Assembly: GCA_951804985.1 (NCBI GenBank)
Contig: OX638133.1
Location: 8,018,501 to 8,082,500, forward strand
DNA from: Dryomyza anilis
Taxonomy: Eukaryota > Arthropoda > Insecta > Diptera > Dryomyzidae
DNA length: 64,000 nt
Direction of reading: 5' to 3'
The notes beneath the pieces were generated by a model that saw only the letters and a list, made by a program, of their open reading frames with translations, searched no databases and was not told the DNA's origin. Position numbers and translations under genes: made by a program. Every line of letters begins with the position of its first letter. Position 1 is the stretch's first letter. Positions 10,633 through 22,602 of this stretch are shown one piece after another.

Positions 10633-11199
10633 TTACTGAAATGGGTTCATTTATGACTGCAGTTTCAGAATGTTTCTAAATTAAGAAATGGGGGATATAT
10701 GTTTTTGAGTTCAGAGTAGTAAAATATCATAATAATTATTCTTGAAGAACATTTGAACGCTTTACAACTCTTATTCGTCGGACTTCTTTATCCATAACAT
10801 TTACTGTATGAAAAATAAATAGTACATAATTGAATGTATTTAGGAAATTAATATCACGAGACAAAATTTCTAGCATTTCGGAATATGTTCAGAAAGCACA
10901 CAAGCAAATAAAAATTTGTGGAAAGTGTGTTTGGAATTTTAGAGGCAAAGTCCTGGCATATTTATTGAACACTTTTGATACAAACTTCGCCTTTGTCTGC
11001 TTGAAATCTTTCGAAAAATGTTTTTCAACTGCCTTGACTCTACCAAAAATTGTGTCTATGGATGTTTTTCAAAATACTTACATCAAGTGTAAATTATTCT
11101 AGAACCATGATCAAGAACTGATTATAGAATTTGTCTACTTATTATAAGAAGATAAATTACAAGACCAACATGATCAGATCATGATTATAAGTAAAGGAT
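10633..11199. other. Non-repetitive stretch, unassigned small frame
   Basis: A 90-codon frame at 10830-11102 (+) has no recognisable domain, and AT-rich context makes chance likely. Nothing else stands out. Confidence 0.3.
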
Positions 11200-11512
11200 T
11201 TTTCAATAGGAGCGCTACAAAAGTTTTTTTCAAGGGTTTTTCAACAGGGACGCTACAAAAGTAGAGCGACAGGGACATCAAACGACGCCATATTTCTTGC
11301 CGCTCTTCTGACATTTCTCTTTAGTTAGGTTTGCCATTTCATGATGGAAAGATATATGAGTCGACAACAAGTCGAAATTATTAAAATTTACTACCGAAAT
11401 TCGAATTCGTATATCTTTCCATCATGAAATGGAAAACCTAACTGAAGAGAAATGTCAAAAGAGTTAGCTGTCCCTGTCGCTCTACTTCTGTAGCGTCCCT
11501 GTTGAAAAACCC
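11200..11512. mobile_element. Family F foldback MITE, copy 1
   Basis: The core 11234-11512 starts GGGTTTTTCAACAGGGACGC and ends with its reverse complement. The arms continue inward through CTACAAAAGTAGAGCGACAGG and CATTTCATGATGGAAAGATA. The element is palindromic over nearly all of its length, with a small AT-rich centre. Bases 11200-11233 are an extra partial copy of the terminus (GGATTTTTCAATAGGAGCGC). Copies occur at 55.7 and 58.9 kb. Confidence 0.88.
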
Positions 11513-11689
11513 TCTACCTACCCTAAAATGGTAAATTTCTACTAGGAGTATATATGACTGAATATAATTCGTCAACAACGGCCGTTCTGTTTTTCTGTTA
11601 TGGTCACTTGGAAGAAAACAAATTTGAATATTAGCAAAGCATTTGCTAAAACTATTAAAACAATTAATAGTTTTGAGCTACAGCTCTGA

Positions 11690-11968
11690 ATAACCTAGGC
11701 CGGGCTCTCTCAATATTTGAGCTGTGCTTATTACTCAAATGACAATCAAAAGGGCATTTTTTTAAACTCTTGTAACGTCGATGGCTCGATTGGATAGTAC
11801 GTTGGACTACGAGCCAAAATGTCGCTGGTGCATTCGACTACGAACAGAAAGGTCTCGGGTTCGATCCCAGCGAAGGTCAACATCTTTTTCATTTGATAGT
11901 CCAACACACCCGTGACTTTTTGGCACGCCTTTCAACGCCCTAACCAGTCGAGCCACAGACGCTAGAAA
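11690..11968 (+). mobile_element. Rearranged family D (tRNA-SINE) copy
   Basis: SINE body words (GGGCTCTCTCAATATTTGAGCTGTGC, a diverged body end) lie upstream of a SINE head. The head reads CGTCGATGGCTCGATTGGAT...GGTTCGATCCCAGCG and carries the longer head type (extra GACTACGA segment). An inverted partial head follows at 11920-11965 (CCCTAACCAGTCGAGCC). The normal order head-body-tail is scrambled, so this is a rearranged or composite copy. Confidence 0.6.
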
Positions 11969-12984
11969 ATACTAGTCTTAAATTAACCAGATCGGTTCAG
12001 TAGATCATATATAAAGTTAGATTTTAGTTGTAATATGAAGCAATTCTTCACATATATTGATGTATATAACTCTTCGTTGAAAATGCTATAACTCCAAACA
12101 TGCAGCATTCAACATTTGAACACATCAGAGAGAGAATGCTCGTTGAGAAATATCGTCATTGACACCATTCTTGATGGATGACAACAATTTTGTGATTATG
12201 ATTGATTACCCGCTACAATGCATATGGGCGCGTCGAGACCAATTTTTTTTTTTGTCTTTTCTGGTGTGTTTCTGTAGTTGTTATGTTTAACTGGTGAATG
12301 CTATACAGAGCAAAACAGCAAATGGCAAACAACAAACATGTCACCCGCACATATCGAACGCCAATTTTTTGCAGACAGTTGTAAACAACAAATTTTCTGA
12401 ATGTTTTCGGAGGCGGTCAGTGACGCCAGTTTAAAATTTTAAATTGTTGAATTTAATCAGCAATTTAGCAATTGCAAGTGAATGCAGTTGAAATGGAATT
12501 TTTGACAGCACATAAAATCACGTTCATACTATTGATGAAATTATTTAATTTGACATTCCGTTGAATGCGTGACAGTGAAATCAATTAATTTAATTGCGGC
12601 TTCATATTGGCAACGATTACTTGTAATTGCAATCGTTTTGCATTTTGATTAATTGCTTGTGTACTTAACTCCTGCCCCCTACCTCTATGTGAAGCGCGTG
12701 TTTGTTTGAACGCCACAAAGTATGCAGCATTAATTTAAGCATTGATGGTTTAATATTTTAATTAGTTTCGTTATTTGTAAATTTAACGCCTACGGTGCAG
12801 TGAAAATACGCGTCCTTCAATTACTCATAAAGAGTATAACTCGATGCAATGATCACTTCTTATATGACCGACGATCGCTACCCTGCAGGAAATGACATCA
12901 TTGAATCGAGGACATTATAGATTTGCGTTATTGATGACTATGTCTACAACTATTTCACAAAGGATATTTCAGTGAATATGTCAA
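11969..12984. promoter_or_regulatory. Candidate cis-regulatory region rich in homeodomain cores
   Basis: The part 12300-12800 is non-repetitive with many ordered TAATT/CAATTA and related words (for example TCAATTAATTTAATTGCGGC, GATTACTTGTAATTGCAATC, TTTTGATTAATTGC), and has no long frame. Such clustering is typical of developmental enhancers in fly introns, but AT-rich DNA yields these words by chance. Conservation would decide. Confidence 0.3.
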
Positions 12985-13255
12985 AGATGCCATAAAATTT
13001 TTTTTTTCGAAAATTATTTTTTCAAAATTTTATTTCTCAAAAAAAACATTTTTTTCTGAACAAATGAACAAATTCATCAATATGACAATTCAAATTCATT
13101 GTAATGATTATTTTGTTCATATATATAATGAACGCATTCATTAATATGTCATTTAATAAACGGAGGTATCAATATGATGAAACTGGTAGTTGGTGAAAAA
13201 ATTCATAATATATATGAATAAATTCATCGCATTGAATAATTTTTTTTTGTGCATT
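12985..13255 (+). mobile_element. Family A element, right half only
   Basis: It carries AATTCATCAATATGACAATTC, CATTTAATAAACGGAGGTATC, CTGGTAGTTGGTGAAAAAATTC and a degenerate terminus TTTTTTTTTGTGCATTA. The left half and the central palindrome are absent. Confidence 0.75.
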
Positions 13256-13562
13256 AAGTGGTGGACATTTGTATGAAAATGTCATCAATACTTTGTAGGG
13301 CGAAAATGCTATTATTCATCGATGGTCCTGATCTAACGTAGGTGAATCATTGAGAAATCATCGCTCACATGCCCCAGCAGCAATTGGCATTGATGACGAC
13401 AAATGAATTTCATCATTGTGGAATTATATCATTGAAGACGATGTTTAAATGATTTCATTAAATCGATGACATTATAAAGTATATAATTGATGATTTGTAA
13501 AAATAACCATCATAAATAACCCATGCTAGCAGGGATTTATATCGTTGACGACTAGAGCATCA

Positions 13563-14250
13563 CACAGAAAAAAAAAATGTACATCATATTAATGAATTCC
13601 GTTCTTCAAACCATGATTCATTGTATTGAAGAATCATTCATAATATTAATGACTAACGCCATCAATGTTATGAATGCTATCATTATTATGAAGAACGCTT
13701 GGTAACGGTCTAAAAAGTGTTCTTCAATATGATGAACTGTATGTGAGGAATACGTTTCATCATATTAATGAACCAAAATATAAAATAAAACATATATGTT
13801 TATCATATTGAAGAACGATGTTCAATAAACCAAATTTCTATCAACATATTTATTTTTCGTTCATTTTTGCCGTACTTCTCAGTTCTCAAGTAGTTCTTGT
13901 GCATTATTTCTTATACATTGCTTGCTCGACATGTTTTTTTTTTTAATTTTTTTGTCCGAAAAAATTTGTTCAGATAATTTTTTTTAAATTTTGTACTGTT
14001 ATTTTTTAAATAAAATTTTTACAATGCTTTTTTTGTTCGAATTATTTATAAAAAAAATATTTTTTATGATATTATGAACAAATTCTTCAATATGACAATT
14101 CATGTTCATTGAATTAAATATTTTGTTCATATATATAATTCATTAATATGTCATTTAATGAACGGAGGTATATTGATACCTGATGAATCTGGTAGTTGGC
14201 GAAAATATTCATAATATTTATGAATAAATTCATCATTTTGAAAACATTTT
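13563..14250 (+). mobile_element. Family A element, near full length, uninterrupted
   Basis: It starts CACAGAAAAAAAAAATGTAC. The left half runs to TTGCTTGCTCGACATG, then T-run sequence, then the right half with GGAGGTATATTGATACC and CTGGTAGTTGGCG. The right terminus is degenerate. Because nothing is inserted inside, this copy shows the ancestral order of the two halves, although the central TTATTAATAA palindrome is shortened. Confidence 0.85.
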
Positions 14251-15602
14251 GAACAATTGAACAATAAGGTATGAAATCAGTTCTGATTCTTTAAGGAAAT
14301 GTTTTTGTTATGTATGACCATTTTAAAGACATTCAACGATGAAGTCGTCTGATATCGTTAAATGTCGTTAAGTTTTGGATGTTTGTATAAAAATAGTTAA
14401 CAATTTTACAGTCAAAATGCTATGGTTCCCTTTTGACTTTGGAAAATCATTGTGTGTGTGTGATCTGTCCACTGCGATAACATTCTGAAAGTTTTCAATA
14501 GACAATCATTTATGAATATTTTTAGTAGAAAAGTTAATGATATCCTTGATGAAATGTCTTTGCTATGTATAATAGTTTTTAAGACATTCATCGATGTGGT
14601 GAAAATTTGAAATGACAAGTTCATCAATACATTCTATACGTTCATCGATTGTACTGACCTGACATAAGAAAAACATTTGGCAATGACTGATGTCAATTCC
14701 CACTGGGTAGTCTTTAATCTATTGCCGTCTCTTTTCACCTTTTTCTTATAATGCCTACATTGCCTTTGTTTCACTCTCTCTTTCTTTTTCTATATATTTG
14801 TCTCACATATTAAGTACGCTGTTAATAAAGTTCATTGTGTCGCGATCACAGGGTGTGTTCCGCATGTCGCTCAGTATGTTTTTATCAAGATTTGCCGATC
14901 TTTGCGCATTCATTGAACAAACGTTTAACAGCTGTATTTGTTGGTATCGTGTTGGCATTTTGTTGTTTATAAATTTTGCTGTTTCAGCCTCTGTTTGACG
15001 TGCACTATGTGTGTTCATTATTATTATTTTAGTTTTATGTTGGTAGTCAAACACATTACGTTTTGATCGGATAAGATCATGTCGCTTGGTGTGCTTTGGA
15101 ATGCCTTAAAATGGATTTTTTCTGAATTGAGATAGATATGCAAATTATTTTGATATATTTGAACATAGTACATAAATTATTTTCAAGCTTTGATCGCTTT
15201 ATTAACCACAGAAGCACAATAACTGTCGGGATTTATCAGTTCATTTTTTTAAGTTTTATTTTTATTATTAAAATTTTTATAAAAGATGAAGTTGAGAACA
15301 TTAGATCTAATTTTTTCGGATAAGAATATAACAAATTTTAGATTTTTTTTTAGTCTATTGAAAAGAATTTTTTTCTCAGCATTATTTATGTGATGATTTC
15401 GATTTATATATTCAAACAAATTTTTGCGGGTTATGACAAGGATTAGTTCATGACCTTAGCACATTGACTACTTGGGTTGAAAGGTATCGCGATTTTCTTT
15501 TCATGAACATGTGGATTGAATTGAATGGATTGAATTGTTCAAAGATAATTTCAAGTTCATAAATAAGAAAATAAACAAAGTCAGAAAAATTACATGTATT
15601 GG
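14251..15602. other. Presumed intronic/intergenic DNA
   Basis: A more balanced patch lies at 14830-15060. Overlapping frames there on plus (66 codons) and minus (83 codons) have no recognisable domain. Antisense overlap without splice signals argues for noncoding sequence, possibly conserved. The rest is AT-rich. Confidence 0.35.
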
Positions 15603-16586
15603 CTACACTCAAATATTTCGTAAAATACATGACAGAACTTACGTAAATTTATGATAAAAATACGAATATTAATTGTTTATTTTACAAAACTATTCGTAAA
15701 TTTTATCTACGAAAGCCATTTGTACATAATACGAAAGATTCGTAATTAATTGAATATTTTTATACCTTTTTACGAATATGTTCGTAAATTTTACGAAAGT
15801 TTTCGTACTTTTGACGATAGCATTCGTACATTTATGAAACATATAATACGTTGATAAAAAAAACTGACGATTCATAAAAATATGAACAATATGAAATATG
15901 ATACTTTTGAACTTTTGACATAAACAGAACTAACACAGAAAACATTTGAAACCTTTTGGTATATATAACTAACTATTTGCTCCCGTGATACCAATAATAT
16001 AAAATGTTTAGTTTAAAAAACTCTCGATGAAAATGACGACTCATTCATAAAAATATGAAACATTATGTACTGATTTTATACTTTTGCAGTTTTAGCACAT
16101 ACAGAACTCACACAGAACACATTTTAAAACTGTTTGTATTTTTTAACTATCTGCATGCGATCGTGATACCAATTAAAATGCTGCTCCATATTGCTATTTG
16201 ACGCAACTGATTTCTATGTTTACGAATGATTCGTAAAAAACACTAATGTTTCGTAAAATTCTACATATAGCCTCAAAATTTACGAAATTTTAGTAATTTA
16301 TTCGTAAAATGTGAAGATCATTTGTAAACTATGTTATTCCTTCGTAAAAAACAATTGTAATACAAAATATATGTAACGAAAGTTTCGTAATTTAAAGGAA
16401 ATATTCGTAATTTTGTTGTTGTTTTAATTTTAAGAATATTGATTCGTAATATATACGAATCATTTGTAAAAAATAATTTAGGTAAATAATAGAAATTACA
16501 TATGTTTCGTGTATTCTACGAATCATTCGTGTATTTAACGAAATTAAAAATTACGAAAAAATATTTCGTAAAATGTCCTAGTGTAG
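15603..16586. repeat. TTCGTA/TACGAA-rich region with a diverged tandem duplication
   Basis: The region is bounded by CTACACT (15603) and AGTGTAG (16580-16586), inverted to each other. Both outer parts (15603-15830 and 16200-16580) are packed with TTCGTAA or TTACGAA words in both orientations. Inside, a unit of about 145 bp occurs twice (15863-16006 and 16034-16180), sharing CATAAAAATATGAA, ACAGAACT.ACACAGAA and CGTGATACCAAT. This could be an old foldback transposon with inverted ends, but the ends are too diverged to be certain. Confidence 0.5.
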
Positions 16587-17758
16587 TAAATCGGATATCC
16601 CGGATATAATAGTCTTTGTCCTATATTTTGCAAAAAATATATAACTCTGTGAGATCTGGTCTATAGGAATGATTTAATGGCATGGTATGAATGGGTTCCA
16701 AGGAGTTTTATGTAGAAATTCGGTATTTTTTGTGATAAATCATGAAATAAAACAATTTTATTCCTCCATTAGTATAGTAAAAATAGTTTTTAAGATTAAA
16801 AGAAAAATAAAGTCAACCTTTTTCGAAAACTGTTTTTTCAATTGTATTATATATTTTTTTAATTCTAAATAATGAATGAAAATGGAATAAAATTACCATT
16901 GCTATTTTCTTAAAAATGATATGTACTAAAAAAAAAAGAAGTCAAAATCAACACAACGGAGTATTAGCTGTTAATATATTTAATGATCGTTACAATATTG
17001 ATAGCTAAAGGACCATCATCTTTGATGAGGGAAAATATTTTATTTTTTATATATTTTATTTATACTCAGTTAGTTTAAGTTTTACATACTTTTTTTGTTA
17101 GTTATTTTGAAACATTTTTCATTATGGACATACATATGGACACACATCGCTGAACACAACAATGTTTTTTTGTATCATATTATGCTGTTCAAATTAAACC
17201 ATTATAAAAATAATTTGATCGACCATAAAGATACCCCATGTTCTTGTCAATATTGACAATCTAAACATTTAACGGTCAGTGACTGCTATAGAAAATGACA
17301 AAAACGAAGAATTTTTAAAGGCAGCACAACAAATATAAGGGTGAAAAGGGTAAAGAAGGGTTTAAAATGGTATGAAAAGAATTTGTAATGAGATGCTTTA
17401 AAGTAGAGCAAAAAGTTAAGGATTATAAGAAAAGTCAATGAGTTGAAATGAAATTTTTTAGAAAAAAAGGGTAAAAGAAGTGCAATGACTTGCATTTTAT
17501 AGTTATATGAAATTCAACATTTTCAAAGTATTTTTGTTATTATAAGATAAGTTAGTTTTTATTTTTCGATAGTGTTTTAAAATGGTCGCTGAAATATAAT
17601 ATATATTTTTTTTTCTGTTGCAATTTTTTATTACCAAATTTGCAAAATTTTATTAAATACTACCGAAAAAAACATATTTTCTAATTTCAGGCAGTACAAA
17701 GTTTAGCTTCGACTTTGAAAATGACGATTCTTTAGGTTCTTACAACTTTTTCCAAATA
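16587..17758. other. AT-rich stretch, no gene seen
   Basis: Only short chance frames are present. At 17286-17495 a purine-rich run (GAAAAGGGTAAAGAAGGG and similar words) gives a 69-codon minus-strand frame of hydrophobic residues that I regard as compositional. Confidence 0.4.
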
Positions 17759-17760
17759 TA

Positions 17761-19397
17761 CACAGAAAAAAAATGTACATCATATTGATGAATTCCGTTC
17801 TTCAAACCATGATACATTGTATTGAAGAACCATTAATATTAATGACTAACGCCATTATTGTAATGTATGCTATCATAAATATGAAGAACGCTTGGTAACT
17901 GTCGAAAAAGTGTTCTTCAATATGATGAACTGTATGTGAAGAATACGTTTCATCATATTAATGAACCAAAATATAAAATACAACATATATGTTCATCATA
18001 TTGAAGAACGCTGTTCATTAAACCAAATTTCTATCAAAATATAATTTTTTTTCGTTCATTTTTTGCCGTACTTCTCAGTTCTCAAGTAGTTCTTGTGTGT
18101 TCTTTCTTATATAATGCTGGCACGACATGCATAAATTAGTAAAATGTTTTATAATATATTTTTTTATACCCTACACTAAGAGTGAAAGGGTATATTCAGT
18201 TTGGTACGCCGTTTGTAACACCCAGAAGGAAGCATCTCCGGTATGGAAAAGTATATATATTCTTGATCAGCATGACCTCCTGAGTCGATTTAGCGATGTC
18301 CGTCTGTCTGTCTGTTGAAATCCCTACTACTTTTAAAATTGAAGAGCTAGATAAATGAAACTTATAACTTAGATTACTAATATACCTACGCTGTATGTGC
18401 GAAAAAATTGGCGATATCGGTCCATTGTGACCTATGATCCGACCACTTATGTTCAAATACCTCATATAAAATGTACATATAAAGATTAATTTTTATGTAT
18501 ACGTGCTTGTAAACTTTTTTGGTCAAATATATATTGATATCATGCTCAAATACATGATAATAATGTTTTCCAGCGAAAAGACTTGTGGTTCACAAAAAAA
18601 AAATCGAAATTCGGTACACCTACCCATTTGTAAATATGGGTATCAAATGAATGGAAATTCTTCAGCGATTGAATGTTTGTAGTTATTTTCAGGATTCGTA
18701 TACCCTGGTGACCTATATATCACTTTGAATGGTAACCACACATATGTGTAGGGTATTTATAGTCGGCTTAGACCGACTATAATTTTGATAATCCGAACTA
18801 TCATAATTACACCTACTTTAAAATTTCCCATGTGATCTAACCTTCCCAACTGGTTTATAATTACAACTTTTTATTAATAAAAAGTTATAAATTTTCGAAA
18901 AAAAAAAATTTCGTACACATTTTTTTTAAGACAATTTTTTTTTACGAACAATTTTTTTTTTGGGACATTTTTTTGTCCGAAATTTTTTTTTTTGAAAAAA
19001 AATTTTTTTTCCAAAAAAATTTTTTTTTTCGAATAATTTTTTTTTCGAATAAATTTTTTTTTCGAACAATTTTTTTTTTGGAAGTTTTTTGTCTGAAAAG
19101 TTTTTTTCGGATATTTTTTTTAATTTTTTTACTGTTATTATTTAAATACAATTTTTACAACACTTATTTCTTATTACTTATTTCATAAAAAAAAAAATTG
19201 AAAAAATATTATGAACAAATTCATCAATATGACAATTCAAATTCATTGTATTGAATATTTTGTTCATATATATATTGAATGCATTTATTAATACGTCATT
19301 TAATGAACTGTGGTATCAATATGATGAATCTGGTAGTTTGTGAAAAAATTCATAATATTTATGAATAAATTCATCATATTGAAAATTTTTTTCTGTG
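17761..19397 (+). mobile_element. Family A element, full length with both termini, carrying a HINE
   Basis: The termini are CACAGAAAAAAAATGTACAT and TTTTTTTCTGTG, directly flanked by TA at 17759-17760 and 19398-19399. The left half (17761-18165) and right half (18856-19397) are separated by an inserted HINE (18166-18855). The right half starts at the central palindrome CTTTTTATTAATAAAAAG and holds TTTTTTTTCGAA-type runs. These runs produce the Phe/Lys-rich frames at 18942-19188, which are not genes. TA flanks and perfect terminal inverted repeats support a TA-targeting DNA transposon derivative. Confidence 0.9.
18166..18855 (+). mobile_element. HINE (Helentron-derived, mini-me/DINE-1-like), full copy
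   Basis: 5' end TATACCCTACACTAAGAGTG, followed by AGGGTATA and a core TATATATATTCTTGATCAGCA ... CCTCCTGAGTCGATTTAGCG. Next is a short (GTCT)n microsatellite (18296-18315). Near the 3' end GTGTAGGGTATT is the inverted match of the 5' ACCCTACAC. A perfect hairpin TATAGTCGG/CCGACTATA follows at about 18758-18782, and then a tail ending CCCAACTGGTTT. Subterminal inverted repeats, a GTCY microsatellite after a TA-rich core and a 3' hairpin are the known layout of mini-me/DINE-1 elements, which Helentrons mobilise. It interrupts family A, whose other copies give the empty site. Confidence 0.9.
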
Positions 19398-19399
19398 TA

Positions 19400-20570
19400 C
19401 TGTTTTATTATCCAACACAGTACTTTCCACTACCCATATTAACTCATTTACTGACAGTTTTGCGCATTTTTTACTCTAACTATAAAATCTATTCAGTCCA
19501 TCAACTTTTTTTCACCCTATTCTCTATTTAACATTTCAAAAAACTCTATTTTATTTGCGGTTTATTTTTCCCATTGCTGAAGTAATTTTTTTTTGTACCG
19601 TCACATGTCATAATTTCATGCTTCAACTCTGCAGAGCTTTATCTCACAAGCGCTTACAAAAGCACCACCCTCCTCTCTGTCTCAAATTCTTTCACCCAAA
19701 TGACTTTTTGTTGCTGCTGATTTGAAAATTTTTATTTTGATTAATAGTTTTGCGCAGTTTTGACAGTTGCGCTTGTCATGAGTATGACGTTTCAAGGGGG
19801 GAGGGCAGCTCCATTCAATGGAATTTGTAAAAAATAAACTTTTCAAAAAAAAAAACTCATTACATATGCCAGCAGTCTGCTACCCATGATACCGCAAAAT
19901 CAAAATCCAAACCCGTACTATGAAAATATTCCAAAACAAGCAGCTGTTTTGTTTCATATTCGCTGGGTTTTGCATAAAATTTCATTTCCGTTGCGTAATT
20001 TATTAATTTCTGTTTTTTTTTGCATCGTTCATAGTTTTTATATACATTATTTGTATTACAGGCTCTACGGGCCACGCATTATTATTATTATTAATCGTAG
20101 TCATTGAAGCAAATTATTCGCTGTTGTACCACAAACGGAAATTCATTACAAATGTTTCTGTTGTTTTACACCCGCTGTGCAACCGATGTTGGTGATATTG
20201 CGGAGAATAATGACAATGATGACAACTACGTATTGTAGTCGAGAAAGTCTTTCAATCAGTGAGTTGCTCCTGCTAATCGTTGACAGGAACTGTTTTGTGG
20301 TTGGGCTATGAATTGCAATTTCATCTAGTTCCCATGTCATTCCCATGGTATAGTTGACCTATTTTGTGTTTCAACTTCATTTTCGACTATCTATCTGTAT
20401 GACATCATATTCGTGGCGCAGCAACCACCAACGTCTGTTTGGTATCAAGATCTAAATTCATTAATCATATATTTTAGTAATCCCATAACATAAATCTCTC
20501 AATGTTGCTCTTAAGTAATTACATATGGATGATAATGATATAGTGTATTTGAATAAATCATTATTGTATA
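19400..20570. other. Presumed intronic/intergenic DNA
   Basis: Balanced patches at about 19600-19830 and 19870-20370 without a convincing frame. The frames of 60-73 codons here overlap on opposite strands. A short ATTATTATTATTA run occurs at 20080. Confidence 0.35.
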
Positions 20571-21060
20571 CACAGAAAAAAAAAATTGTTCAATATGATG
20601 AATTTATTCATAAATATTATGAATTTTTTCACCAACTACCAGATTCATCATATTGATATAACAGTTCATTAAATGAAATGTATTCATTATATATATGAAC
20701 AGAATATTCAATACAATGAATTTGAATTGTCATATTGATGAATTTGTTCATAATATTTTTTCAAAAAAAAAAAAATGTTTTTTATACAATAATTTGAAAA
20801 AAAGTGTAAAAATTTTATTTAAAAAATAACAGTAAAAAAAGTTACAAAAGAATTATCCAAAAAAAAATTTTTTGGACAAAAAAAATTGTTCCAAAAAAAA
20901 AATTGTAAAGAAAAATAATTTTTCGAAAAAAATATTTTCGAAAAAAAAAATGTTTGAAAAAAAAAATATTTTGGAAAAAAAAATTTTTCGAAAAAAAAAA
21001 TTTTCGAAAAAAAAATTTGTTCGAAAAAAAAATGTTTCGAAAAAAAAAAAAACAAAAACC
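20571..21060 (-). mobile_element. Family A element, right half in inverted orientation
   Basis: CACAGAAAAAAAAAATTG after TA, then GATGAATTTATTCATAAATA, CACCAACTACCAGATTCATC and A-run blocks of the TTTTCGAAAAAAA type. It stops before the central palindrome. The Phe-rich and Lys-rich open frames at 20819-21089 come from these runs on either strand. Confidence 0.8.
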
Positions 21061-21950
21061 AAAAAAAGCACGATATAGAGACTGATCATAGAGTATAAAT
21101 TAAAAAAATTAAAAAAAAAATTGTGAAAAACCTGCTAAAATATATTAAAAATATGTTAAAAATTAGTACAACAAAATCCACGACAATTATAATATATTTA
21201 TGATTATTGAAAGCAATCGACGATCGCGAAGAAAATCGATCGTGCGTTAAAGATAAGATGCATCAGCGCCAGTCGATGGAACCAGCATCAACAGCTTTTC
21301 TTGTGTAAACTACTTCTCCCGAACTAACTCTTCGGCATCAGCAAGTATTGAAAAATCACCATCTCCTGTATTTAGTTCCAGAGGCGAACTGACTTAAGTA
21401 GGGTACTTAATAAATATAAAATTTGTCAAATACTAAATAGCTATACAAATAGATAAATGCAACAAAAATTCAAGAATTTTACAAAAATTACAATGGTGAA
21501 TTCACTTCTAGACGTAGGAAAGACCTATTTGATGTGTTCATATATAAAATAGCCTTTTCTTACTAAAAAGAAACATATACAGGGATATCTACGACTAAGG
21601 AGCGGACATTTTCTGGAAAATTCCCAAAAATCGTAAACTTACTACAAAATACTGTAATTAAACAGGAAAAGTAAAGAGGAAAGTTGGGTTTGTTATGTCA
21701 CACACGGTGTATATAATAGGTAATCTAAGTCCGAAGTTTCATTTATCTAACACTTCTTGTTTGCCTGAAATCGTGACATCTCTATCGTACCGGCCACGTG
21801 TCCTCATGGATGATCATATTGAATATATCCTTTCACATATAATGTAGGGAGTCTTTCAAAGAAAATGCAAGATAAGACCTTCTATTTTAGTCCGCCCCTG
21901 TCTAAACTATACTATATACTATACTAAAAAAAAAGAAAGACCTTACTAGA
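21061..21950. other. AT-rich stretch, no gene seen
   Basis: No repeat shared with other positions was noticed apart from AAGTCCGAAGTTTCATTTATC at about 21728, which faintly recalls HINE interior sequence. A short balanced patch at 21195-21390 has no long frame. Confidence 0.4.
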
Positions 21951-22602
21951 ACCACCGCATTTGATCCAGTCTGCGATGCTGTTGCCTCGGGCTTTATGCG
22001 CTCTGTGCGCACTGAGCGACGAGCGGCAATTAATATGTTAATCGATGAGGCAGGAGGCAGCCCGATATTGCCCGCTGTAGCCACCAAAGTCTGGCTGCTC
22101 AATGAAGCCACCAACCAGCAACCAGCAACACATCAAACGGTGCAACTTAATTTTGTGCAGCAACGTAATATGAGCCAAACTTCCCAATTGAATGAAGCAA
22201 GAGCCCAGGTGAATTGGAATATGGCAGCAGTAGGCAAACGCAGTAGGTATGCGGTAGTGACAGAGGTTGCTACGCTAGTACAGGTCGAACGTTCGATGGG
22301 CCTCCTGGCGGTCATAAATTCACTTGAAGACCTCAACTTGTTGCTGCGATTGACATAATGAATGGCTGCGTTCAGAGGAGCGATGAGTCTTCTTTTTTTC
22401 TTCATCTTCTCCTCCTTCTAATACTGCTTCTTCTGGCATGCAGCAGCGCCATAATTATTGCGCAGTGCGTAGGTTTTTCTACAGCCAACTTCATGCAAAT
22501 ACTTTTTAATCGCATGCAAATTTTCCAGCTTCGAGGCTGCACATGCGCGCAATTAGTCGTTGGACTATTTATGGCAATTCGGTTGGTTTCTATTTTTTTT
22601 TA
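21951..22602 (+). other. GC-richer island: small unassigned ORF plus candidate regulatory DNA
   Basis: A 120-codon frame (21996-22358) starts MRSVRTERRAAIN and is rich in Gln, Asn and Ala. It has no domain I recognise, and frames of 70 and 90 codons overlap it on minus. A donor-like CAG/GTGAAT lies inside at about 22208. The downstream part carries two octamers, listed separately. Coding is possible but unproven. Conserved noncoding sequence is equally likely. Confidence 0.25.
22493..22521 (+). promoter_or_regulatory. Two POU octamers (ATGCAAAT) 21 bp apart
   Basis: Identical ATGCAAAT octamers occur at 22493-22500 and 22514-22521 in the same orientation, two helical turns apart, in a balanced non-repetitive region. 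ATGCAAAT is the classic site of POU-domain proteins. Single octamers also occur elsewhere (for example near 29915, 30560 and 51631). Confidence 0.4.

Noticed and set aside
18942..19188. Phe-rich and Lys-rich open frames on both strands
   Set aside because: They come from TTTTTTTTCGAA-type runs in the right half of family A. The same frames recur in other copies (20819-21089, 23305-23622) with unrelated phase and have no start context.
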